DNA of 64,000 bases from Lenzites betulinus. Taxonomy: Eukaryota > Basidiomycota > Agaricomycetes > Polyporales > Polyporaceae. Shown here piece after piece: positions 34,156 to 43,810 of the stretch. The position numbers and the translations under genes are program-made. A model generated the notes under the pieces. That model saw nothing but the letters and a program-made list of their open reading frames with translations, did not search any database and was not told where the DNA came from. Location of the stretch: contig JABYQU010000036.1 of NCBI GenBank assembly GCA_022264855.1, forward strand, positions 186,001-250,000. The letters run 5' to 3'. Position 1 is the first letter of the stretch; the number at the start of each line of letters is the position of its first letter.

Positions 34156-37100
34156 ATGTCGACGCAGTGCGACTTTCCCCGAACCGCAACCCACCCCCGA
34201 GCCATGGACTTGCACTCGAGCACGACGCAAGACCCTCGACGCCCCTCGCACACGACCCAGCCCAGCTCGCGTCGCGTGCCCGTGCCCTCGGCCTCGATGC
34301 CTGCCAGCTCGTGGCTCTCCGACATCGGAGACTTCAACCCCAACCCCCCGTCCACAACGCCAGACTTCCTCAGCGTCTCCATCCCCACGTCGGGTTCTCT
34401 GCTGGGCTCTGGCTGGCAGTCGGACTCGGGGTCCCCTGTGCGTTCGTCATTTCGCGCCCGGCCGCGAGACTTCATCTCTCCCACCAACACATCTCCGCGG
34501 GCGTCCGGCTCCGGCTCGCCGTCGCGCCATAGCCCGGTACCGCCGGCACATACGCTCCATACCTCCCGCTCTTTCTCAAATCCCAGCCCCCTGAGGACGT
34601 CCGCATTCGGCGAGCGTGATGCAAGCGGACATCTCGACTTCAAACGTCTCATGAGCAAGCCAGCTAAGCAGACGCCCTCTGCCTCCTCTGTGGTATCCGT
34701 GCTCTCCGACTCGGAACACTCAATGTCGGCATCGTCTAGCCGCTATCCGGCCTCTCGCCGTCCCAGTGAGCCATTCATTCGTCCACCGCCACTCAAAAGT
34801 TCCAGTTCGTCGCGTGCACAACCATCGTTGCACGTCAACACAACGAGGCTTCCCCTGCATTCGGCGCCCGCTCGTCTTGCTCAACGTTCATCGCCGGACC
34901 ACAGACCTGAGACAAGCGACGGACAACCCCCGAAGTCCTCCCGCAATGTTCTCCGGCGGCGACCAAGCACCCGCTCGAATCCCAACACCCCCACCGCTGC
35001 ACAGTTTCAAGTGCCCGCTCAGGATAGCCTCCCGCCTTCTCGATCCATGTTTCCTAACCCCGCACCGCGAGATCGTCTTACGTCTTCCCAGTCTGCTCGG
35101 CCTGCCACATCTTCTGCCACAATGCGCGCATCTACGTTACCCCGCAAGACGTCGGCAATAGCCGCGGCCACTTCGAAGAGCTCACAGTATCCGGGCGCGT
35201 TGACTCCTGCTGGGGCTGTTGCTCTTGCCTACAAGCAACAAGAAAAGCGGCGCTCAGAACTTGCGGAAACGGCGTCGTTTAACGACGCATACCGGCCACT
35301 AGCTGATAATTCTTCTGTCATATCTGGCCTGCCTATGCATCCTGTCGGTGCCGACCCACACACGGACGACACGGATGGGGAAGGTGGCCAACCGTACTAC
35401 ACCGTCTTTGGTAGCCCCTCTGGGCGTCTGGTAGCGGTGGGCAGCCCCGTCGATGACGACTGGCACGTTAGTGGCTGGGATCCGCGCGCTGCGCCCACTG
35501 GTGCAACGAAGCCCAGCAAGCCTGTGTCGCGGAGCCTCTCGCGCAAGGTCTCAGGCTCTTTCAAGCGCGTGACGGAGTCCATGAAGAAGGATCGGGAGCC
35601 TCGGGATCCTGTGGCCCGCACGAAGTGTATGGAGGACTGGAGGCCGTTCGATGGTTCGCAGAGTATGGGTGGACGAGACAGCCCCGCGCAGCGCCAGGTG
35701 CCTCGTAAGCCTCTGCCTCTGGACACGAATCTCGAAGAGCGGAGCAGTCCGCGCGCCTCTCCTGTCCCGAAAGGGCGTTCCCCTACGAAGGGACATTCCC
35801 CAACGAAGAGCTACTCGCCCCCAAAGGGCTCTTCGCCTACCGGGGGCCGTTCACCGCAGGAAGACGGACGCGGTGTGCGGGGATCCAAAGCGAAGGCCAA
35901 GGAGGAGGCCACGTCCAGCGGCATGTGGTCCAAGCTCATCAAGCGGATTAGCACCGGTGGACTGCGCGACAAGTACCACCAGTCAGACGAGCCACCGCCG
36001 CCGGTGCCTGCGCTGCCCTCTCACCTCCCGAAGACCCCGACGTCCCGCACGACAATGGAGATATCTCATATCGGGAACGGGGAGGTGAGCGAGAACGGTG
36101 TGTTGTTACGACGGTTCATGCAGTCGCGCTCGTCGTTGTCCGGCGTCCGACCGTCGATCCCGTCTGTCAAGGCGGCGTCTTCGTCGTCTTCGCGCCCTAG
36201 CACCGGCACGGCCGGCCGTCCATCTACTGGCAACACCACGAAGAGTCGAGCAAGTATGGGACATCGTCCTGTAACGGCAACCCGTTCGTCGTCGCCGGTT
36301 TCCTCAGAGATGGCTTCTTCCGGGTTCTTCAATCAGAATCGCTCTCCCTCGAGGTCCTCGTTCTCTTCCCTTGGCGAGGAACTTCCGCCTATGCCGAAGA
36401 ACGTTGGCCAATACATCGTTCCGCCTAAGGAGCTCTCCCGCATGACCCAGGCAATGGAGAAAGGCACCTCCACGCCAGGCAAGCGTTCGCACAAGTCAAG
36501 TCGCTCGCAGTCCGCGCCTGCCGAACAGCGCTTCGAGCCTCGGTCGCCCTTCAGCGGCCTCATGCCCTCGCTGCCCATCCCCCCACGCCGCGCCACGGAC
36601 ACTGTGTCCCCCATGAATCCGTCATTCAGCGCAGACGACATCAGCATTCCCGCGAACATGAGCAGCTCGCGCTCCCCGGCCCTAGCAGAGTTCGGCGTGC
36701 AGGAACCACCGCCGCGGCCGAAACGGAGCTCGCGCCGAATGCCGCCGGCCAACGTCAACATTCCGCCGCGCTCGCAATCCATGTCCGCAACGATGCCCCG
36801 CTCACCTGCGACCCCACGTGCGCTCCCACCCACCGTGCGCGTTGACGTGGACCTCGCGCGGAGCCCCTCGACCGGCGCACTGAGCTACGCGTCAACCGCG
36901 CGGCAGGTGCCCGCTGTGCCCATGACCTTGCCTGCGTCCGCGTCCCCAGCAACGTCGCCGTCGTCCGGCGGGTCGCAGCTACGCTCCCCGCTGACGTTCC
37001 GCGAGCTCGAGAGCCCGCGGCAGAAGCTCTCGGAGCGCGAGAAGGCGGCGAAGTGGGAGGACCTGCTCGAGCGGAGCGCGCGGGCGGGCGGCACGCTGCA

Positions 37101-37182
37101 CATCGACATCGGGGACACTGGGCTGCTCTCTGAGCACCCCGACGTCGATGGGGCGTCTGTGCGCGGCTTAGGGGATGAGTGA
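34156..37182 (+). CDS. Large intronless Ser/Pro-rich protein of unknown function
   Basis: A single open frame of 1008 residues from the ATG at 34156. A second in-frame ATG at 34204 has the better Kozak context (GCCATGG) and may be the real start. The protein is disordered for most of its length, rich in Ser, Pro, Arg and Thr, with many SP/TP and RSxS sites that suggest phosphorylation. Short ordered-looking islands include MWSKLIKRISTGGLRDKYHQ, the proline motif PPPPVPALP, VGQYIVPPKELSRMTQAMEK, and the C-terminal LSEREKAAKWEDLLERSARA. No known domain is recognised. The lack of introns in an intron-rich window is notable. It is probably a conserved basidiomycete scaffold or signalling protein; the function is not assignable. 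Confidence 0.8.
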   Translation: MSTQCDFPRTATHPRAMDLHSSTTQDPRRPSHTTQPSSRRVPVPSASMPASSWLSDIGDFNPNPPSTTPDFLSVSIPTSGSLLGSGWQSDSGSPVRSSFRARPRDFISPTNTSPRASGSGSPSRHSPVPPAHTLHTSRSFSNPSPLRTSAFGERDASGHLDFKRLMSKPAKQTPSASSVVSVLSDSEHSMSASSSRYPASRRPSEPFIRPPPLKSSSSSRAQPSLHVNTTRLPLHSAPARLAQRSSPDHRPETSDGQPPKSSRNVLRRRPSTRSNPNTPTAAQFQVPAQDSLPPSRSMFPNPAPRDRLTSSQSARPATSSATMRASTLPRKTSAIAAATSKSSQYPGALTPAGAVALAYKQQEKRRSELAETASFNDAYRPLADNSSVISGLPMHPVGADPHTDDTDGEGGQPYYTVFGSPSGRLVAVGSPVDDDWHVSGWDPRAAPTGATKPSKPVSRSLSRKVSGSFKRVTESMKKDREPRDPVARTKCMEDWRPFDGSQSMGGRDSPAQRQVPRKPLPLDTNLEERSSPRASPVPKGRSPTKGHSPTKSYSPPKGSSPTGGRSPQEDGRGVRGSKAKAKEEATSSGMWSKLIKRISTGGLRDKYHQSDEPPPPVPALPSHLPKTPTSRTTMEISHIGNGEVSENGVLLRRFMQSRSSLSGVRPSIPSVKAASSSSSRPSTGTAGRPSTGNTTKSRASMGHRPVTATRSSSPVSSEMASSGFFNQNRSPSRSSFSSLGEELPPMPKNVGQYIVPPKELSRMTQAMEKGTSTPGKRSHKSSRSQSAPAEQRFEPRSPFSGLMPSLPIPPRRATDTVSPMNPSFSADDISIPANMSSSRSPALAEFGVQEPPPRPKRSSRRMPPANVNIPPRSQSMSATMPRSPATPRALPPTVRVDVDLARSPSTGALSYASTARQVPAVPMTLPASASPATSPSSGGSQLRSPLTFRELESPRQKLSEREKAAKWEDLLERSARAGGTLHIDIGDTGLLSEHPDVDGASVRGLGDE

Positions 37183-38771
37183 TCGCCCGGGGCGCATGGT
37201 GTATCCGGGAAGGGGGGCCGGGGAGATATGAGAGCTGCTGCGCACGAGTGCACGCACGATAGGTTCGTCACGTTTTGGATAGGTATAATTAAGCCGTCTG
37301 TATGTATTCACTCCCTCTACCACACTCGCTCTAATAGCGCCGCCCGGCTGCGGCGCGCATCGCTGCGCACCATCGCACCGCGCCCGGGGGCGCCGTCGTG
37401 TTCGTAACCACCCTCGCCGGCTCGGCACAACCCGGCTCATAGACAGATAGATACCCAGACGAGACGCATACGTACATACATGGCACGCTTCTTCACGTAC
37501 GCATATACGCCGTCCTGGCCCTCCACGCACATACGCTTTGTCGCCGTCGTCTATCCATCCCATTCACGCACGCCGCACGCAGTTCTTTATCGTATTCTGA
37601 CGTCGTATGTGATTTCATTGGGTACCGTCACTACTAGGTATCAATCGCGTAGATGATTTATGGCTAGCCTTGTTGCACCTGTACATAGCCGCGTAGTAGG
37701 TGACGTTTATGAAGCGTGCTCGCGCCGACACGACGGAGACTCGCAATTATCAATTATGCGTCCCGCAGGTATGATGTATGATACTTGGGGTAGATCCGCG
37801 ACCCGGGGGGCAAGCTCGGCAAGGGGCTGGCCACGCAAGGGTGGGATTTTGTTGGACCGCCGGCAGAAGTACTGATTTATTTTAATTGTATTCGATCATC
37901 GTCGCGAGCCTACAACGCACCTTGGCATCGTATGCTAGCGGTCAAGACCTTAAGCCAAGACATTCAAGTTGCAGCACGCACGTACTTACTCCGCCTTTGC
38001 GTCGATCACCTACTAGTGTAATACTATACCACCGGCCCACCGGGACTCACCGGCACCGGTCACTCAATACTCAGTTCCGTATATACGCAATACCTTGCTT
38101 ACATCTATAGTATCGCCAGTGGGTATGTCATATTACACGCTACTGCTGTAGTACTTGCGTTCACCATCTTTAAAGAACTTCTGAAGTACTGCTTGTCCTC
38201 GTATCCGCAGATCGCCGGATCGCTGGTGTTCCCTGTCAATCGCAGGAGCACGATCTCGAGACGATCGACTGGCTTTCTTTTGCCAACTTGGATTGAACGG
38301 CGCAACAAACCGTCACCTCCTGCCCGCCAGGCCATGCAACCTCTTGCATAGTACTGTGGTGAACGCGTTGTCTTAACGTTCCTTTGTCTCGTTTGTATCT
38401 GCACTGATCAGCGGTCGATGATGTACTGCGCGCGCGAGCGGCGAACGACACTAGTGCCATGTCCCACGTGGATCTGGACCATTCCGCGTGCGAACCTGCC
38501 GTTAAGTGCGCAGTCCTATCTGTGGGTTTACATATATACCGCGGAATGAGGACGAATCGCGAGTGCGAACAGCTGTGGAGGCCGTCTGGCTATCAGACAC
38601 TAGTCAGGTCAGCCAAGTTTTCTTTCAACATAAGATGCATTTCTACTGACAAGACGCCCACCTTTAGAGCCACAAGCTTGTAAAATATGTACGGCGAGCT
38701 TTCCAGAGGTCTCGTTCGAGAGCGCAGTGTCTTGAGATTGAATACACAGATTGATATTTGGCATATCAACG
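37183..38771. other. Long gene-free stretch
   Basis: About 1.6 kb between two plus-strand genes. The first part should be the 3' UTR of the Ser/Pro-rich gene and the last part the promoter of the GNAT gene. No RNA gene or exon chain could be supported in the middle. Confidence 0.35.
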
Positions 38772-39871
38772 ATGGCCACAGCGCAAAACTTGAAGTACCC
38801 GAAGAACGCGTATGTCAAACTAGAGCCCATAGAGATAAAACCTCTGAGATACAGTGCGTTCTGATATCGTTCTTGTGGCCGTCAAGGCCTACCATGCTGA
38901 CGTTGAGTGCACCTAGTTGATGTCCCTAAGGCAACACGGAGCACAGTAGATGCCTTCCGGGAAGACAGTTATATCAAGTACTTTGCTGTAAGCCCCACTG
39001 CCAGCGGCCAACGTAAAGAGGCAAACACTAAGTCGCGTTGCAGGATGCAGACACCGCGCCATTTGCAGAGCTGCGCGACTACCTCGGTGCCTTCTCGTCC
39101 TTGGCAGATGCTATCCATCTCGTGAATGTGTACAGTATCAACGGCGGCGATGCCATCCTCGTGATGTACGCCATGCATATCTAGGCTTCTCCTGCTATTC
39201 ATGCTCTCGCCAGAAACTGACATTGATTTCACAGTGTAGACGATGTAGAGGCCAAGAGGTTCGGTCCCTTAGGCTCCGTCATCAAGCCTCTGCTGAAAGC
39301 CTGCTGGACCGAGGAGTTGGCAAAGGTATGCATAGCGCCTCGCGAGACCCTCATAACCTTGCACTCGTACTCACCCCTACCAGCGACACGGGGAGTTCTT
39401 CGGCAAGATGATCGAGCTGCTGGAGGCCGCGTTTGGGGACAGCTACAAGGACATGATCGAGATACGCAGCGTTGCTACTGCCCCAGAGAAGCAGGGAAGA
39501 GGATACGCGGGCGCGCTCATGAGGATCGCGGCCGAAATGGTGCGCCTACTTGTCGTATCCCCGCTACGTTGGGGATGTATTGAACAGTTATATAGGGCGA
39601 CGCGCAGGGCCGTGGCATATATGCGGTCACCACTGACGCATACAAGTTCTACGAGGCCGTAGGGTATACCGTCGTGCAAGAGGGGACCATGGGGGCGGAT
39701 AACCCCAGCTGGAGTGGCCCTCCAATTGTCGTCCGCGTTGTAAGCAGCCTCGGCGGGTTTACTTCATCTCGAGTTTGGCAACTTACTATCTAGATCTTCG
39801 ACAGATGTATAGGGCACCGGAGGTTGCTGCAGGGAACCCACGGTAGTCTATATCTTACACACACGCAATGA
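38772..39871 (+). CDS. GNAT-family N-acetyltransferase
   Basis: Seven exons join in frame from MATAQNLKYPKNAYVKLEPI. The acetyl-CoA binding motif A is seen in SVATAPEKQGRGYAGALMRI (Q/RxxGxG pattern), followed in the next exon by GIYAVTTDAYKFYEAVGYTV, the usual strand and helix with the Tyr that acts as general acid in many members. The N-terminal half resembles small fungal GNAT proteins of unknown substrate. The last exon (IFDRCIGHRR to the TGA at 39869-39871) is the least certain part, since it rests on one splice choice. Substrates could be small amines or amino acids. Confidence 0.8.
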
Positions 39872-41760
39872 AGATGTTCGTCTCCTTGCGCTGTCGATGT
39901 GTAGGACTCCCAGAATTGGTGACTGATACTACTATACATACTATTAACTTCGTCTCCACCGACCCCGCGCGGCACCGAAGCAGCGGAATATGGAGATCTC
40001 CAGAATCTCTCCGAATACATGGGCTCGATCTCTAGCTTCCGGGGCACCGGTCGGGGTCTGTGCTGCTGCCGCGGGAATAATCACTGGCCATGAACATATT
40101 TTGACGAAAGTGTGATAGCTATAGCAAACGACACTTTGACAGTGGAATGCATGCAGCTGATATTTGTAGGCATCTGAACTTTAGAAGGGAAAACAGCGAG
40201 CACATACAACAAGATGAGGATATTCGGAAGGGCGTGCCGCGGTCCCAGCAGATCGCGCCAGATCATCGTTGTACATGATCGATCGATTCTGACTCGCAAG
40301 TTGCCGGTGGCTGACGAACATTCAAACCACTCGGCGCTTAAAGTGGGATTCCGCGACATATCCTTGTACACCGTTGGTCGACCAAAGCAAGCTGCTACAC
40401 TTTTTCAAAACGATTTATTCACAGATATTTTAGACGTCTTGTCATCCCACGCACATTTCAACCGTAAAGGGGCGGCGGAGGCATCCAAAACCATTGGCGG
40501 TCATTGGACAATGATGACTCGGGGATAACGAACGTTCCAGCTCAAAGCCCATTGTCCCATAGAATGGCGGATATAATGGCGTGATGGGCCATAAGCGATA
40601 AGTCCCGTCGTGGGAGGATCTTTCGTCGCCTCTCTAAGCCTTATCGGCGAAATGGTTGTCGACTGGAGGGTTCCGGTTACGGTCGGGGCAGTCGGCGAAC
40701 CCGTAGTGGTAAGCATAACCCCAGGAGCCCGTCCGCTGACAGCGAGCGCAGGTATCTCTCAGCAGCAGAGAATGGCCGCCACCGCACTCGTAACACGAGG
40801 CGAGATGCACCCTCGGCAGGAGTGTTGTGAGCGTTCGGGATGCTGGGCCGCACGCCGCAGGGCGCCGCCTGGCACTGCTTGCGCCGAGCAGGCTGACTAG
40901 TCCCTACTTCCATACCTCGGACTGGGAGAAAGACGCCTTACGAAAGCATGTGAAGGCCTAGACATGCGCTTGAACGCATGCTCTGGGCTGCTAAGGGGAG
41001 TGCCGCAGCGACGCGGGATGGGCTAGGGCGCGCACTACGGGGCAGCGGGAGTAGCGGCGAGCAGGAAAGTGGTCGCCTCCTGGCGACCGGATGCCTGCAG
41101 ATGAACCGTGAGATCGTGCCGCATGCACGGGATCCCGTCGCTTGGTCGGGCGTTCCGGGAGTGCGGGAGGTTGCCCGCGATATGATCTGGTTGGTGCCTC
41201 GTCGGTTACTGCTTATCTGACATACAGCGTTGGCGAAGAGGATCCTTCAAAGACTCACGCGATGTTCTCTTGGCGCGAGGTAACGGCGACTGGATGCCAG
41301 GGTTTGAAGGCACATTTCGAGTTGGCGGGACGACAAGAGCATAGTGACCGACCTCCTCCAGCTGCCGGGACACCTGCGGCCGGGGCTTCTGGCGAGGGCA
41401 TCCCACGTTCTCGGAAATGAAATCAGGGTTGATGAGACGAGGCGAGGCTTCAGGACTTACCAACGCGCGGCGCAAATTCGCTTACGCCCTCCTTCCTAAA
41501 CCCGACCATGCCCCTTCCATAACGGGCAGAGCATGAGATGCGCAATAGCCGAGGTATGTCTGCGCGGAATTTGAAGTTCAACATATGTTTGTTCTAAGCG
41601 ACGTGCATAAATTGCGGCGTAGGCGCACTTGCTCGTCTCTTGCCCTTTCCCTCTCCCCACCAGTAGTCCCTCACCTGTCCCTACACCCTGCCCGTAAGTA
41701 TCCTTCACCTCCTGCGCTTGGTCGAGCCACTCACCTATATCACGCCCCAGTCTTGAAAAG
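39872..41760. other. Long stretch without a supported gene
   Basis: About 1.9 kb. Several frames of 70-100 codons are open, but none has convincing composition with a start codon. The exception worth noting is a minus-strand frame at 40634-40903 with two CxxC pairs (listed separately). The promoter of the small plus-strand gene lies at the right-hand end. Confidence 0.35.
40634..40903 (-). other. Open frame with a four-Cys zinc-knuckle pattern
   Basis: The frame is open between two stops and encodes CYECGGGHS, eleven residues after the first pair a second pair in CARCQRTGSWGY, then GFADCP, with a C-terminus of 53 residues counted from the first Cys. CxxC-x-G-x-G-like spacing recalls the DnaJ-type zinc-binding repeat or a small zinc ribbon. 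There is no ATG in the frame, so if real it must be the last exon of a spliced gene; no upstream exon could be joined with confidence. It may equally be chance or a relic. Confidence 0.3.
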
Positions 41761-42210
41761 ATGAACAACTACTGCCGCGTCGTCATCTCTCAATACCACA
41801 GTGGCGTAGGGGCGAACGGCGTCAGGCCGTACCAATGGCATCTCTGCCTCGAGACGGGAAGGGACCGTCGGGGCTACGTCGAGGCGACCACCTTCTACGT
41901 CCAAGGCTCGCCCGCCACGGGCTTCACGCAGGGATACAGCGTCGGCGTGCGCTACACGACGGGCAACGCTTACCGCGGGTCGATGGTGATCGGGGAGATA
42001 CCCTTCGAGGCGTTCAACACGGCGGCGGGCCTCATCGGCCAGGTCGAGACCGCCCACCTCCGCGGGCCGTATGCGTCGCAGGAGTGGGCGTATGCTGCAG
42101 TGCGCAAGCTCCATGGCCATCGAGTGTTGCAGAACCAACTCTGGTCGATGGAGTTTATCGCTAAGCAGCTGCGCAACGCGGAGGCGGCCTGGGAGCGAGG
42201 CGATGCTTGA
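41761..42210 (+). CDS. Small uncharacterised protein, 149 aa
   Basis: A single-exon frame from ATG at 41761 to TGA at 42208-42210. The protein begins MNNYCRVVISQYHSGV and contains YQWHLCLETGRD, which recalls short fungal proteins with a conserved WHxxLETG-like strand (possibly the DUF6914 type, from memory only). The middle is Gly/Thr/Tyr-rich and the C-terminus is an amphipathic helix (FIAKQLRNAEAAWER). No signal peptide or membrane segment is seen. Composition and codon use look coding. The function is unknown. Confidence 0.6.
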   Translation: MNNYCRVVISQYHSGVGANGVRPYQWHLCLETGRDRRGYVEATTFYVQGSPATGFTQGYSVGVRYTTGNAYRGSMVIGEIPFEAFNTAAGLIGQVETAHLRGPYASQEWAYAAVRKLHGHRVLQNQLWSMEFIAKQLRNAEAAWERGDA

Positions 42211-42824
42211 AGGCAGCGAGCGCGATCATCGAAAAATTGCGAAGTGTCCGCAGGGCACGAAGAGCGAGAGCGAGAAACAAATCGGCGAGTTCGACTGGAG
42301 CTGGGCATGACGAATAAACGAACGAACCGCTGCTGCGATACGACGATTGACGACACGAGTCAGTACCTGAGACGATAGAGACGAAGAACAATGCGAAGGA
42401 GCTGTGGACGGGATGAAGTGAATGGGAAGGAACGGCCATAGGCGGGTGGGGTATTATGACACCCAGCTTGAGTGGTAAGACATTGCAATGTATTTTGCTT
42501 TTTTATTCTGTATTTTCCGGTAGTTTCGCCCTGTGTCCTCTCATATGCTTCATGCTTCATATATGCCATCATCAGTAACTGTTAACTCGCCCAGCATCGC
42601 ATTCGTTTCCAGAACGCACCTCGCCCGTTATATGCCGTGGCCCATTGCCTATGGCATACGACTGGAGCCAGCGCACACAGGATCCATGGAGGTACTATAC
42701 GAACGATCTATTGACGTCCGATAAGCGCCTCCTATTCAAGCAGTGAATTGTAGCAGCACATGCACCAGAATCAATAACTTAATCGCACCAAGGTAATGAT
42801 ACATGAAATCTAGTCCGCGGGATA
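42211..42824. other. Convergent intergenic stretch
   Basis: Lies between the stop codons of the small protein (+) and Bud20 (-), so it holds the two 3' UTRs. Nothing else was recognised. Confidence 0.35.
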
Positions 42825-43365
42825 TCAAACGGTCATCTCCTGTTCTAGAGCAGTATTTGTCGATGTAGGACGTTTTCCTTCTTTTCCAAGACCTGCGGCA
42901 CGCTCAGCCTCTTCGATAGTGTACGCAGGTTCCTTGAGAGCCTTGCACCGCCGTTTGTGCACTTTGCTCTTCCAATGTGATTGTAGCGCGTGGTCAGACT
43001 CGAAATACCTGCACGTTGTTCAATAGCTTGCGTGGCGGATGAGATGGACGCACTCACTTCGCACACTCGACACAGTAATGCTGTGCTAGACCGGGCTTTT
43101 CGAGGTCAAGCGGTTGTGCTTCGAGCGCGGCACGGTTCTACAGGACATCAGAACGCCATTGTGTGTCGATGGCGAGAGAGCGCATACCTTAGGGTCCAGG
43201 TCTATCAATTGGATCTGGTCCAAATCCTTCGTCCGGGCCTGGAAACGTTTCGCGATTAGGGAATGGTAGATGTCCGCTTTAGAAAGGGCGGCGTACTCTT
43301 GTTCTTGCTGCCCTGTGTACATCTCTCTGGGCGTGGTGGGTGCGAGAACGACGAAGGCGACCCAT
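42825..43365 (-). CDS. BUD20: C2H2 zinc-finger ribosome-export factor Bud20
   Basis: Four exons give about 127 residues. Bud20 is a shuttling factor needed to export pre-60S ribosomal particles from the nucleus. The very basic N-terminus [20 protein letters not shown] is a hallmark, as is [15 protein letters not shown]. One C2H2 finger follows: [20 protein letters not shown], then HKRRC, with zinc ligands Cys, Cys, His, His. The tail ([20 protein letters not shown]) is also typical. The gene is divergent from Apn2, with a 445-base shared upstream region. Confidence 0.93.
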
Positions 43366-43810
43366 ATTTGCAAGCTCGAGTGTTTAACGAGAGAACGAAA
43401 AACAGGGAGGAATAGCAGGCGGCGAAGACTTGCAAACGGCCATTTCGCAAAATGCTCCGGCTCTCCACACTTTTTGCTGACATAAGCAGTGTATGCGGGG
43501 TCAGACGGGCGCTTGCGATTTGTGGACGCGTCGATCGTCTACGAGACGCGCCTCAGCGCTCAGCGCTCAGCTTTGGCAGCAGCCTCCATCGTCCATCAAC
43601 AGGAACGACCTATTCCTATGTGCTTCCACCGCATCTTCGCATAATAAGAGACGTAACAGAACACTTCAATAACCGTGATATACATTATACTGCTCGGGTT
43701 TGCCATATCTTAAGGCTGACACGGTTTGGCCTGGTCTGTGAAAGTGGCTGCCGTCGACGATAATTCTACACAAGTGGACGCGTCTCGACGTGTCACTCAT
43801 TTCAACAAAT
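43366..43810. promoter_or_regulatory. Bidirectional promoter region, Bud20 / Apn2
   Basis: The only DNA between two divergent start codons. A tandem GCGCTCA triplication is seen around 43555-43571 (CAGCGCTCAGCGCTCAGC). No TATA box is evident. The promoter role is inferred from gene arrangement. Confidence 0.45.
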
